The position numbers were made by a program, and so were the translations under genes. The notes beneath the pieces are model-generated. The model made no database searches. It was not told where the DNA came from and saw only the letters and a program-made list of their open reading frames with translations. Below are positions 53,672 through 62,984 of a stretch of 64,000 nt of DNA, in pieces (position 1 is the first letter of the stretch; each line of letters opens with the position of its first letter). Source of the stretch: Chryseomicrobium excrementi (lineage in GTDB: Bacteria > Bacillota > Bacilli > Bacillales_A > Planococcaceae); contig NZ_PCGR01000002.1 of the NCBI RefSeq assembly GCF_002798305.1, positions 730,034 to 794,033 on the forward strand, in the 5' to 3' direction.

Positions 53672-55192
53672 TTGAAAAAATCACGTAAATCCAAACAAGA
53701 AAATGTCGTCTCGTTTATCCCAACGGGCGAATACTATTATCAGAAAGCGCTTGGCGAATTGAAGAAAGAACAATTTGCTAAAGCGCAAAAATATTTGAAA
53801 CGAGCCGTAGAACTAAGCCCCGATGATCCGTTGATCTTAATGCAGTACGGCATCTTACAGATGGAAGCAGAGAATTTTGATGAAGCTTACGAGCTCCTTC
53901 AGAGTGCGCACTCCATGGACCCAAACGACTCCGATATCGTGTTTTTCTTAGCAGAAATCAATGCACATCTCGGTCATTTTGCAGAAGCGAACCGTTTTGC
54001 GACAAAATACATGCAAATGGATGAAGAAGGCATGTATGTTGAAGAAGCGATGGAAATTCTCGATTTTACAGAAGTTGAAGGAGCTCTCGACTATCAAGAA
54101 GACGGGCCTTCTTCGGACGTAGTATACTTGCAAGAAAAAGCTCGCAAGATGATGGAACGAGGGCGTTTTGATGAAGCAGTGGCGCTACTCGAAACGATTG
54201 TGGCTGAGAATGACACATTCTGGCCAGCTTTTAACAACCTTGCCCTCGCTTATTTCTATATTGGTGAAGAAGAGCAAGCAACAGCGCTCTTACATGAAGT
54301 ACTGCGAAACGACCAAGGAAATCTACATGCTTTGTGCAATCTGGCTGTCCTCGCTCATTACAAGCAGTCGTACCGGGAACTTCAAGAAATCCTTGGGGTC
54401 CTTGAAAAAATCAAACCGATTGCTATCGACCAACGCTTCAAGCTTGGTGCGACGTTTGCACTTCTTGGAAGACATGAAGAAGGGTATCGTACGCTGCGTC
54501 AACTTCAGAAAATGGGATTCGGGGAAGACCCGAGCTTTTACTTCTGGCTTGCTCACTCTGCGTACTTCTCAGGAAAGAAAGATCGCGCACATCAGGCGTG
54601 GCTTGAACTGATTCGCTTAGATCCGACTAAAGAAGGGTTTGAGCCTTGGAAGCTGCAAGAAGAGGAAGGACCTGCTGGAGTCGAAAATGACGCGGACTTT
54701 TTGAAAGAAAAGATTCAGAGCGATTCCGCGCCATCTCGCGCAGTGGCTCTCTACTTAATGGGAAAATCCGTGCACTTGCATGATTTGGTGGCACATCCCA
54801 AATTAATTCAAGTAGAGAAACTAACAGCAATCGAAAAACTCATTGTTGGCTATTCATTGAATCATGAGTTTTCCATGAAAGTTCCTGCTGAGAAACATTT
54901 TGTCCAAGCGATGAAAGTGGCCGATCTGTTTTATGAGTTGCACCATCCACTAACGTACCAGCATGCGTATATGTACGAGATGTGGTTTGTCATGATGGAG
55001 CGCGGGCTTCAACAGGGCTATCCATTTAAAAATACAAAGGCGCTCGCTGCAGCTACGGCCTACATGTATGCCTCGTCTCGTTCAAAGGAAGCGACGAAAA
55101 AGCAATTTGCTGAGCATTATGAAGTGTCGGTTCCGACATTGACCAAATATGTGAACGAGCTCATGGCATTTTTCCCTTTCTTTGATGCTTGA
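53672..55192 (+). CDS. yvcD: TPR-repeat protein (YvcD-like)
   Basis: 506 residues from the TTG at 53672, chosen for TGGAGG 5-6 nt upstream; the TTG at 53639 lies in the preceding hairpin tail. Tetratricopeptide repeats at about 20-125 (AQKYLKRAVELSPDDPLILM, AYELLQSAHSMDPNDSDIVF) and 155-300, then an unassigned helical region with a possible C-terminal helix-turn-helix (KKQFAEHYEVSVPTLTKYVNEL). Located between hisI and trxB as in B. subtilis. Cytosolic scaffold or regulator; partner unknown. Confidence 0.82.
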   Translation: MKKSRKSKQENVVSFIPTGEYYYQKALGELKKEQFAKAQKYLKRAVELSPDDPLILMQYGILQMEAENFDEAYELLQSAHSMDPNDSDIVFFLAEINAHLGHFAEANRFATKYMQMDEEGMYVEEAMEILDFTEVEGALDYQEDGPSSDVVYLQEKARKMMERGRFDEAVALLETIVAENDTFWPAFNNLALAYFYIGEEEQATALLHEVLRNDQGNLHALCNLAVLAHYKQSYRELQEILGVLEKIKPIAIDQRFKLGATFALLGRHEEGYRTLRQLQKMGFGEDPSFYFWLAHSAYFSGKKDRAHQAWLELIRLDPTKEGFEPWKLQEEEGPAGVENDADFLKEKIQSDSAPSRAVALYLMGKSVHLHDLVAHPKLIQVEKLTAIEKLIVGYSLNHEFSMKVPAEKHFVQAMKVADLFYELHHPLTYQHAYMYEMWFVMMERGLQQGYPFKNTKALAAATAYMYASSRSKEATKKQFAEHYEVSVPTLTKYVNELMAFFPFFDA

Positions 55193-55246
55193 TGGGCAAA
55201 TATGTTGAACGCTTGTGTCAAATCAGCTAGATTATAGTGAGAATGA

Positions 55247-56212
<966 letters not shown>

Positions 56213-56306
56213 TCATTTCTTAACGTGGTTGTAACCGGAATGCAACAAAGGTCGTGTATAATAAGAACTATAAATTGACCCCCTTTTTATATAGGTTTTC
56301 TTTGAA

Positions 56307-56352
56307 AGGCTGTTTTCTCGCTTATTAAGTCGAGGAGGCAGCCTCTTTTTTT
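56307..56352 (+). terminator. Terminator after trxB
   Basis: AGGCTG / CAGCCT outer stem and CTCG / CGAG inner stem, followed by seven T. Confidence 0.75.
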
Positions 56353-56412
56353 ATGTAGATTCCCGAAGTATAGTATACTAAAAGATATTAATAGAAGAGA
56401 TGGAGAGAATCG

Positions 56413-56889
56413 ATGCAACGGATCGTCAATTTACTAGTAATCAAGGATGGCAACGTCCTTCTACTCAAAAAACCTCGAAGAAATTGGTACGTAGCACCAG
56501 GCGGAAAAACGGAAAGTGGAGAATCTGTTTATGAAGCGGGCATCCGCGAATTTTCAGAAGAAACTGCTACGACGCCAAGTGCTCCTCATTTAAAAGGAAG
56601 TTACACAATTGTTATCAAACGAGACGGTCACGTTGTATCGGAGTGGCTGCTCTCTACATTGGTTGCCTATGACCTTACAGGGACACCTCTTGAAGAAAAT
56701 CATGAGGGTGTTTTAGAGTGGCACCCTATTGAAGCGCTTCATGACTTGCCGATGGCAGAAGGGGATCGCATGAATCTAGTATTCGCGGCTACACAACCTG
56801 GCATGCAGTACGGGACCTTCGTCTATACAGAAGACTTTGAGCTGTTAGAATATCGTTTGCAATCATCTCAGGAGGTGCATTCATCATGA
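56413..56889 (+). CDS. yvcI: Nudix hydrolase (YvcI-like)
   Basis: 158 residues. The Nudix box is [21 protein letters not shown] with Ala in place of the usual Gly near its end (TAT). Annotated in relatives as 8-oxo-dGTP diphosphatase; substrate unproven. Overlaps rapZ by 4 nt and heads the yvcI-rapZ-glmR-whiA-crh cluster. Confidence 0.9.
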   Translation: MQRIVNLLVIKDGNVLLLKKPRRNWYVAPGGKTESGESVYEAGIREFSEETATTPSAPHLKGSYTIVIKRDGHVVSEWLLSTLVAYDLTGTPLEENHEGVLEWHPIEALHDLPMAEGDRMNLVFAATQPGMQYGTFVYTEDFELLEYRLQSSQEVHSS

Positions 56890-57761
56890 ATCTAGAAACA
56901 CCGCAACCCCAAACGGATATTGTCATCATCACAGGAATGTCTGGGGCTGGAAAGTCTGTGGCTATTCAAAGCTTTGAAGACATGGGCTATTACTGCATTG
57001 ACAATTTGCCTCCGGATCTTCTTGCCACGTTTGTAGACTTATTAGTGGATTCAGATAAGCAGCTCCAAAAGATTGCACTCGTTATGGACGTGCGAGGTGG
57101 TGAGGTGTTTGGGCCAATTTCTCAGACTCTAAATCACTTGCAAGAGAGCCGCAACATCAGTCCCCGCATCTTGTTTTTAGAGGCAGATAATCAGACTCTA
57201 GTCAGTCGCTATAAAGAGTCTCGCCGGTCGCACCCGCTTGCAAAACTGGGATTACCTCTTGAAGGAATCAGCAAAGAGCGTCTGATGCTTGAAGAGCTCA
57301 AAGGTCGCGCGCAGCATATCATTGACACATCCAATCTCAAACCGAAGCAGCTGCGTGAAGAGATTGAAAAGATCTTCTCTACAGATCTGCACTCGCCGTT
57401 CATCATCAATGTGATGTCATTTGGCTTTAAACACGGACTGCCAATCGATGCAGATTTAGTCTTCGATGTTCGTTTTTTACCGAATCCATTTTATATAGAA
57501 GAACTTCGACCGATGTCAGGTCGAGATCATGAAGTGTCCAGTTATGTCATGAAATGGTCGGAGACGAAAAAGTTAGTTGAGAAACTGACGGATCTTTTCG
57601 AATTTATGATTCCTCATTATAAGCGTGAAGGGAAGAGCCAACTCGTCATTGCCTTTGGTTGTACGGGGGGCCAGCACCGTTCGGTGACGCTTGCTGAATA
57701 TTTTGGAGACTATCTTCAAAAAGAAGCACCGACAGTCATCCGGCACCGAGATGTAAAATAA
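56886..57761 (+). CDS. rapZ: RNase adapter/nucleotide-binding protein RapZ (YvcJ)
   Basis: 291 residues. Walker [28 protein letters not shown], and C-terminal [17 protein letters not shown]. In B. subtilis YvcJ is a GTPase linked to competence; in Gram-negatives RapZ controls glmS mRNA. It is adjacent to glmR, a regulator of the same wall-precursor pathway. Confidence 0.94.
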   Translation: MNLETPQPQTDIVIITGMSGAGKSVAIQSFEDMGYYCIDNLPPDLLATFVDLLVDSDKQLQKIALVMDVRGGEVFGPISQTLNHLQESRNISPRILFLEADNQTLVSRYKESRRSHPLAKLGLPLEGISKERLMLEELKGRAQHIIDTSNLKPKQLREEIEKIFSTDLHSPFIINVMSFGFKHGLPIDADLVFDVRFLPNPFYIEELRPMSGRDHEVSSYVMKWSETKKLVEKLTDLFEFMIPHYKREGKSQLVIAFGCTGGQHRSVTLAEYFGDYLQKEAPTVIRHRDVK

Positions 57762-57780
57762 ACCGATGGGAGGGCCCTGC

Positions 57781-58758
57781 GTGCCTAAGCCAAGTGAGCG
57801 TATAAAAGTTGTCGTCCTCGGCGGTGGGACTGGGTTATCCACATTACTGCGAGGGCTAAAGAAATTACCGGTCGACATCACGGCGATCGTGACCGTTGCT
57901 GACGATGGAGGAAGCTCGGGTCGTCTGCGTGAAGACTACGATATTCCTCCACCGGGTGACGTCCGCAATGTGATTGCGGCACTTTCTGATGTCGAACCAT
58001 TAGTTGAAGCGATGTTCCAATACCGTTTCAACCATTCCAAAGATTTAGAGGGGCATTCTCTCGGGAATCTGATGTTAGCTGCGTTGACTGCCATTACAGG
58101 TGATTTTGGCCATGCGGTGAGTGAGATGAGTCGCGTCCTCAATATCAATGGGAAAGTCTTGCCTGCTGCGAACCAAGTGGTCACTTTACATGCTGTGTAT
58201 GAGGATGGGTCAATCGTGACGGGAGAGTCCAAGATTCCACTCGTCGACAAACCGATTCGCAGCGTCATGATTACACCAGAAGACGTGCAACCTTTACCAG
58301 AGACGATTCAAGCAATTAAAAAAGCGGATTTAATTGTCATTGGCCCCGGTTCTCTGTACACTAGTATTTTGCCGAACTTACTTGTTCCTGAGATTCAACA
58401 AGCCATTCGAGAGTCGGATGCACTCCGCGTCTATATGTGCAATTTGATGACACAGGCGGGCGAGACAGAAGCCTATAAGGCATCCCACCACTTGCAAGCG
58501 ATTCTGAATCATACCGCGCCAGATATTATCGATGTGGTGCTCGCATCAGACTATGACTTGCCTGATCAAATTATGGATCAGTATTCAGAAGAACATGCCG
58601 CACCTGTAGTGGTCGATGTCGAGAAAATCGAGTCGCTCGGTGTAGAAGTGATCAAACGTGACATTGCTGTGATTCGCAATGGCAGTGTGCGACATAATGC
58701 AGAAAAAGTAGCGCTGTGGCTTGTGTACGAGGCGCTTTCTAATAAAAAAATAAAGTGA
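57781..58758 (+). CDS. glmR: Gluconeogenesis/wall-precursor factor GlmR (YvcK)
   Basis: 325 residues from the GTG at 57781 (GGGAGGG 6 nt upstream; the ATG at 57766 overlaps that site). CofD-like Rossmann protein: VVLGGGTGLSTLLRGLK, VADDGGSSGRLRED, PPPGDVRNVIAAL, IVIGPGSLYTSILPNLL. Binds UDP-GlcNAc and stimulates GlmS; needed for growth on gluconeogenic carbon sources in B. subtilis. Confidence 0.93.
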   Translation: MPKPSERIKVVVLGGGTGLSTLLRGLKKLPVDITAIVTVADDGGSSGRLREDYDIPPPGDVRNVIAALSDVEPLVEAMFQYRFNHSKDLEGHSLGNLMLAALTAITGDFGHAVSEMSRVLNINGKVLPAANQVVTLHAVYEDGSIVTGESKIPLVDKPIRSVMITPEDVQPLPETIQAIKKADLIVIGPGSLYTSILPNLLVPEIQQAIRESDALRVYMCNLMTQAGETEAYKASHHLQAILNHTAPDIIDVVLASDYDLPDQIMDQYSEEHAAPVVVDVEKIESLGVEVIKRDIAVIRNGSVRHNAEKVALWLVYEALSNKKIK

Positions 58759-58785
58759 CAACTTCTGAGGAAAGGGGGAATGAAG

Positions 58786-59727
58786 ATGTCATTTGCTTCT
58801 GAAACAAAAAAAGAAATGACCCAGGCAGAAGTCGACGCTTGCTGTGCGCGAGCGGAATTGTCTGCCATCATTCGGATGAATGGAACTCTTGGATTTAGTA
58901 ACAAGAACTTGAGTCTCGACATTCAAACAGAAAACGCAGCGATCGCCCGTCGCATCTATACACTGATCAAACGTGTCTATTCGATTCAAGTCGAACTGCT
59001 TGTGCGGAAAAAGATGAAGCTAAAGAAAAACAATGTCTACATCACACGGATTCGAGAAGGCACTCGAGAAATTTTAGGAGACCTTCACATCATGAATGAT
59101 GGCTATGAATTCTCCAACGAAATTCATGACGAGCTGATTTCTAACGAATGCTGCAAACGCTCTTACTTGCGAGGGGCTTTTTTAGCAGGAGGATCCGTCA
59201 ACAATCCTGAGACGTCTTCGTATCATTTAGAAATCTACACATTGTATAAAGAGCATAGCGACGCTCTAGTCCAACTGATGAATGGCTACGAGTTAAATGC
59301 GAAAACCATTGAACGTAAAAAAGGATTTGTGGCATACTTAAAGGAAGCAGAGAAAATCGCTGACTTTTTAAGTCTAGTAGGTGCCCACCAAGCTCTATTA
59401 AAATTTGAAGATGTCCGGATTATTCGAGATATGCGCAACAGCGTCAATCGCTTAGTGAACTGTGAAACGGCCAATCTGAACAAAACGATTGGAGCGGCTC
59501 TCAGACAAGTGGAGAATATCCGGTTTATTGAAAACGCTATCGGACTCGACCAGCTTCCAGAAAAGTTGCGAGAGATTGCAAGATTGCGTGTAGAGTACCA
59601 AGACGTAACGCTCAAGGAACTCGGTGAGATGGTCTCGGCCGGCTCTGTAAGTAAATCCGGTGTCAATCACCGGTTGCGGAAATTGGATGAAATCGCTGAA
59701 GCACTCCGTAGAGGCGAAACGATTTGA
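58786..59727 (+). CDS. whiA: WhiA-family DNA-binding protein
   Basis: 313 residues from the ATG at 58786 (AAGGGGG 7 nt upstream; ATG 58780 is too close). An N-terminal LAGLIDADG-like homing-endonuclease fold without catalytic residues ([10 protein letters not shown] about 128) and a C-terminal helix-turn-helix ([27 protein letters not shown]). Affects chromosome segregation and cell division in Bacillus. Confidence 0.95.
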   Translation: MSFASETKKEMTQAEVDACCARAELSAIIRMNGTLGFSNKNLSLDIQTENAAIARRIYTLIKRVYSIQVELLVRKKMKLKKNNVYITRIREGTREILGDLHIMNDGYEFSNEIHDELISNECCKRSYLRGAFLAGGSVNNPETSSYHLEIYTLYKEHSDALVQLMNGYELNAKTIERKKGFVAYLKEAEKIADFLSLVGAHQALLKFEDVRIIRDMRNSVNRLVNCETANLNKTIGAALRQVENIRFIENAIGLDQLPEKLREIARLRVEYQDVTLKELGEMVSAGSVSKSGVNHRLRKLDEIAEALRRGETI

Positions 59728-59746
59728 TAGAGAGGATTGGTTTGCG

Positions 59747-59998
59747 ATGGAAAAGACGATGGATGTAGGATTATCAAACGGCTTGCAAGCACGTCAAGCG
59801 GCTTTGTTTGTACAAGAAGCCAACCGTTTTGCGAGTGAGATCTTTTTAGAAAAAGACGGTAAGAAAGTCAATGCGAAAAGTATCATGGGCATCATGAGCT
59901 TGGCTGTAGGTCGTGGGGAAGAAGTCGTGTTGTATGCAGAAGGTTCTGATGAAGAAGCGGCAATCGACACGTTAACAAAATTCATTACTGAAAATTAA
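59747..59998 (+). CDS. crh: Catabolite repression HPr-like protein Crh
   Basis: 83 residues from the ATG at 59747 (GAGGATTGG upstream). HPr fold with Gln14 in GLQARQAALF where HPr has the phosphotransfer His, so it cannot serve in sugar uptake. The regulatory Ser45 is kept in NAKSIMGIMSLAV and would be phosphorylated by HprK to act with CcpA. Unusual: the Pro that normally follows ...AR in HPr/Crh is Gln here. Confidence 0.94.
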   Translation: MEKTMDVGLSNGLQARQAALFVQEANRFASEIFLEKDGKKVNAKSIMGIMSLAVGRGEEVVLYAEGSDEEAAIDTLTKFITEN

Positions 59999-60003
59999 TG
60001 CAG

Positions 60004-60034
60004 AAGCATCCGAATCGACTCCGGATGCTTTTTT
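60004..60034 (+). terminator. Terminator after crh
   Basis: AAGCATCCG / CGGATGCTT stem followed by T run. Confidence 0.92.
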
Positions 60035-60059
60035 GTTTGGTTCTTTGGAGCGGCGAAGC

Positions 60060-60099
60060 TAGTTTCACCTGAGTAGCCCAAGTCAGGCACGATTCTAGC
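60060..60099 (+). repeat. Partial family E repeat plus 23-nt repeat
   Basis: CTAGTTTCACCTGAG (inverted end of a family E unit) is joined to the 23-nt sequence also found at 17421-17443. Confidence 0.6.
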
Positions 60100-60129
60100 G
60101 TTAAAGTGACGTTCTTCACATTTCCAAAC

Positions 60130-60158
60130 AAAAAACCTGATAGCATAAGCTATCAGGT
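60130..60158 (-). terminator. Terminator of the tRNA-Arg gene
   Basis: A perfect 10-bp stem ACCTGATAGC / GCTATCAGGT with a 4-nt loop and, on the minus strand, a T6 tail. Confidence 0.92.
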
Positions 60159-60166
60159 GTTAGGTA

Positions 60167-60238
60167 CGCCCCCGGAGAGAATCGAACTCCCATCTCAAGA
60201 ACCGGAATCTTGCGTCATATCCATTAAACTACGGGGGC
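60167..60238 (-). tRNA. tRNA-Arg, anticodon CCG
   Basis: 72 nt. Acceptor stem GCCCCCG / CGGGGGC with discriminator G; anticodon stem CAAGA / TCTTG with loop TTCCGGT, giving anticodon CCG (reads CGG). T loop TTCGATT. CCA is not encoded. A tRNA-Arg is found at this site near clpP in B. subtilis too. Confidence 0.95.
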
Positions 60239-60304
60239 AAGCGACTTTATTATTATAGCTTTGCAATCATGAAAATACAACCTCAAAAAAAGCAGTGCAT
60301 CAGA

Positions 60305-60335
60305 TTTGACCTTTCTTGACCTTCATGTGTATCAT
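60305..60335 (+). promoter_or_regulatory. clpP promoter with CtsR operator
   Basis: Direct heptads TTTGACC (60305-60311) and CTTGACC (60315-60321), 3 nt apart, match the CtsR box in inverse orientation with one mismatch. They overlap a -35 TTGACC; -10 TATCAT lies 18 bp on. CtsR would repress until heat or protein stress. Confidence 0.82.
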
Positions 60336-60391
60336 AAACATACAGACAGCAGGTTACACATAACCTAATACAAAAAACGGAGGAATGAACG

Positions 60392-60988
60392 ATGAATTTA
60401 ATTCCAACAGTTATTGAACAAACAAACCGTGGCGAGCGTGCCTACGATATCTATTCACGTCTTCTGAAAGACCGCATCATCATGCTAGGAAGCGCAATCG
60501 ATGACAACGTGGCAAACTCAATCGTTGCTCAGTTGTTATTCTTAGAAGCAGAAGATCCAGAGAAAGATATCTCGATCTACATCAACAGCCCAGGTGGTAG
60601 TATCACAGCTGGTATGGCGATCTACGACACAATGCAGTTCATCAAACCAGACGTTCAAACAATCTGTATCGGTATGGCAGCATCTATGGGTGCTTTCTTA
60701 TTAGCTGCAGGTACTAAAGGAAAGCGTTACGCTCTTCCTAATGCAGAAGTCATGATTCACCAACCACTTGGTGGCGCACAAGGTCAAGCGACTGAAATCG
60801 AGATTGCTGCGAAACGCATTCTATTCCTACGTGAGAAGTTAAATCAAATTCTTGCTGAGCGCACAGGTCAACCTATCGAAGTCATTGCGAAAGATACAGA
60901 CCGCGACAACTTCATGACAGCAGAACGTGCTAAAGAATACGGCTTGATTGATCAAATTATCGACCGTAGCGACAAAAAAGAAAACTAA
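60392..60988 (+). CDS. clpP: ATP-dependent Clp protease proteolytic subunit
   Basis: 198 residues. Catalytic Ser98 in GMAASMGAF, His123 in MIHQPLGG, Asp172 in KDTDRDNF. Forms the double-heptamer chamber fed by ClpC/ClpX; degrades misfolded and regulatory proteins, including ComK in B. subtilis. Preceded by a CtsR site. RBS CGGAGGAA. Confidence 0.98.
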   Translation: MNLIPTVIEQTNRGERAYDIYSRLLKDRIIMLGSAIDDNVANSIVAQLLFLEAEDPEKDISIYINSPGGSITAGMAIYDTMQFIKPDVQTICIGMAASMGAFLLAAGTKGKRYALPNAEVMIHQPLGGAQGQATEIEIAAKRILFLREKLNQILAERTGQPIEVIAKDTDRDNFMTAERAKEYGLIDQIIDRSDKKEN

Positions 60989-60997
60989 GTATTTCCC

Positions 60998-61025
60998 AGA
61001 CACCGCACGCGCGGTGTCTTTTTTT
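60998..61025 (+). terminator. Terminator after clpP
   Basis: AGACACCGC / GCGGTGTCT hairpin followed by seven T. Confidence 0.93.
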
Positions 61026-61065
61026 CATTATTTGAACTGGCTGAGGTCTCAACAGTAAGTAAAAG

Positions 61066-61158
61066 TTGGGTGACTCCGAGAGTAGTAGAGGGATTTCGGA
61101 GACCCCGGACGTAAGGAGGAGACTCAGAGTCCCTCCTCCGGAACGCGTCCCATCTTTT
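61066..61158 (-). repeat. Diverged family A-like repeat (copy 5)
   Basis: Ends resemble family A (GGGTGACTCC ... CCGGAACGCGTCCCA). The centre differs, with its own stem GGAGGAGACTC / GAGTCCCTCC. Confidence 0.55.
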
Positions 61159-61235
61159 ACATTTAGCTAACTCGATGTTTCAATCAACCCCCAATTAGGG
61201 GAAAGTATCGTATAAAACCAGAAAGGTGGAGTCCC

Positions 61236-61814
61236 ATGAAAAAAGCATTAGTCCCTATACTTATTGTGGTCGGCATCATTGTTTTGATTGCAGCCCTACT
61301 TATTCCAAGTTATAACGGATTTGTCGACTCGAACGAAAACGTTAACCAAGCCTACGCACAAGTTGAAACTCAGCTTCAACGCCGAGTGGATTTGATCCCG
61401 AACTTAGTTGAGACAGTCAAAGGCTTCGCTGCTCAAGAGAAAGAGATTTTGACGGAAATTGCAGATGCTCGAGCGCGCCTATCAGGAGCGGATTCACCTG
61501 CTGAGCAAGCAGAGGCAAACAATGAATTAGGCGGAGCATTATCGCGACTGTTAGTCATTGTGGAGAACTATCCAGACCTCAAATCAGATGCTAACTTCCG
61601 TCAATTGATGGATGAGCTTGCAGGAACTGAGAACCGGTTGTCTGTAGCTCGCCAAGATTACAATGAAGCCGTATCTTCACATAACCGAAAAGTGAACCGG
61701 ATGCCGGGGGCTTTAATCGCAGGTATCTTTGGATTTGATGAAAGAGAATACTTTGAAGCGGAAGATGGTGCAGAAGACGCGCCAGAGGTCGACTTTGGAA
61801 GTGATGGAGAATGA
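61236..61814 (+). CDS. LemA-family protein
   Basis: 192 residues. One N-terminal membrane helix, then the LemA helical domain with NQAYAQVETQLQRRVDLIPNL and a late NRKVNRMPG segment; acidic tail. LemA proteins are membrane-anchored coiled proteins of unclear function. It overlaps the TPM-domain gene by 4 nt, a pairing seen in many bacteria. Confidence 0.92.
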   Translation: MKKALVPILIVVGIIVLIAALLIPSYNGFVDSNENVNQAYAQVETQLQRRVDLIPNLVETVKGFAAQEKEILTEIADARARLSGADSPAEQAEANNELGGALSRLLVIVENYPDLKSDANFRQLMDELAGTENRLSVARQDYNEAVSSHNRKVNRMPGALIAGIFGFDEREYFEAEDGAEDAPEVDFGSDGE

Positions 61815-62593
61815 ATCGTGTTCTCCTGATCTTGTTCTTTTTATTCGTCATCCCTTTATCAGCAGTAGCAGAAGTACCAGATCCTCTTCCGGGTGAATCG
61901 TACGTACATGACTTTTATAATGTAATCCCTGAAGACGTGGAACAGCATATCGAGGAGCTCGGACTCGGGCTTGATCAAGCGACGGGAGCCCAAATTGTAG
62001 TCGTCACAGTAGAATCCCTTGAAGGCCAAGATCCGAATAGCTATTCCGTAGAATTGATTCGAGAATGGGGGATCGGGAGTGCGGAAGAAAATAATGGACT
62101 CGTCTTTCTTCTTGAGATGGACCCGAATAAAGCAGGTGACCGAGACGTCTACATCGGAGTAGGTCAAGGACTAGAAGGTCGTTTACCTGATGGGAAAATC
62201 GGTCGTATCCTAGATGAATACACACTACCTTTCTTGCAATCAGGCGATGTAGCTGGTGCTGTGCAATCCACCTATGAAATGCTTTATCAAGAAGTTTCTG
62301 CAGAGTATAATTACACTGGTGAACAAGTCGCACCGGCACGACCTTCTTCAAATGATGGAGGGATTTCACCACTTACCATTATCATGATCGTCATCATCTT
62401 CTACGTCATCGTCACGATGTTTAGCAACAATGGAAGAGGTGGCGGCCCAAGAGGTCGTGGAGGACGAGGGGGTCCCTTCATCTTTGGTCCAGGCATGGGC
62501 GGAGGACGCTCATCTGGAGGCGGAATGGGTGGAGGATTTGGTGGATTCGGTGGCGGTAGCTCAGGTGGGGGAGGTGCAGGACGCGGGTGGTAA
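61811..62593 (+). CDS. TPM-domain membrane protein (YgcG-like)
   Basis: 260 residues. Signal peptide, TPM domain (about 30-155: GAQIVVVTVESLEGQDP, VYIGVGQGLEGRLPDGKIGRI), a membrane helix (about 182-200) and a Gly-rich tail ending GGGAGRGW. The tail is low complexity. TPM proteins are linked to photosystem repair in plants; in bacteria the role is unknown. Coupled to lemA. Confidence 0.9.
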   Translation: MNRVLLILFFLFVIPLSAVAEVPDPLPGESYVHDFYNVIPEDVEQHIEELGLGLDQATGAQIVVVTVESLEGQDPNSYSVELIREWGIGSAEENNGLVFLLEMDPNKAGDRDVYIGVGQGLEGRLPDGKIGRILDEYTLPFLQSGDVAGAVQSTYEMLYQEVSAEYNYTGEQVAPARPSSNDGGISPLTIIMIVIIFYVIVTMFSNNGRGGGPRGRGGRGGPFIFGPGMGGGRSSGGGMGGGFGGFGGGSSGGGGAGRGW

Positions 62594-62832
62594 AGGAAGT
62601 TCAATTTTATACACGTCAAGGATGTCCATTATGTGAAGAGGGGAAGCGTATGCTTGAACTCGTGGCAGAAGACATTCCACTTCACATCCAGGAAATCAAT
62701 ATTGAATCTGATGAACAGATCCATGAAAAATATATGTTGATGATTCCCGTAATTGAATATGAGGGAAGTATCATTCAATATGGAAACATTGATTACGCTA
62801 CACTTTACGAAGCATTAGAGGAGTCTCTCTGA
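62587..62832 (+). CDS. Glutaredoxin-family protein
   Basis: 81 residues, GTG start overlapping the previous gene by 7 nt. Thioredoxin fold with CPLC active site (FYTRQGCPLCEEGKRML) and cis-Pro in MIPVIEYEG. Small DUF836-type thiol-disulfide protein. Upstream of cggR but likely in the lemA transcript. Confidence 0.85.
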   Translation: MVKEVQFYTRQGCPLCEEGKRMLELVAEDIPLHIQEINIESDEQIHEKYMLMIPVIEYEGSIIQYGNIDYATLYEALEESL

Positions 62833-62861
62833 TGCTTTTTCTGCATTTCAAGAGTTTAGGA

Positions 62862-62890
62862 TTGATTGTTTCGGGGTAATCTATTATTAT
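62862..62890 (+). promoter_or_regulatory. Promoter of cggR (gap operon)
   Basis: -35 TTGATT, 17-bp spacer, -10 TATTAT, about 95 nt before the cggR start. Confidence 0.65.
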
Positions 62891-62921
62891 GAACGAGAAG
62901 GAATTATTTTTTTTGCCCTAG

Positions 62922-62960
62922 TGGGAACGAAAATTCTTCATAGGGACAAAAACGTTCCCA
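62922..62960 (+). promoter_or_regulatory. Candidate CggR operator
   Basis: TGGGAACG and CGTTCCCA are exact inverted copies; a GGGACAAAAACGTTC unit lies inside. Placement between promoter and cggR and the GGGAC elements match the B. subtilis autoregulatory CggR operator in position and partly in sequence. Confidence 0.6.
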
Positions 62961-62984
62961 ATAGAAGTTGTCAGGAGGTGTCCT

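Noticed and set aside
62401-62636. Proline-rich and other ORFs antisense to or frame-shifted in the TPM gene
   Set aside because: Shadows of the Gly-codon-rich tail of the real gene.
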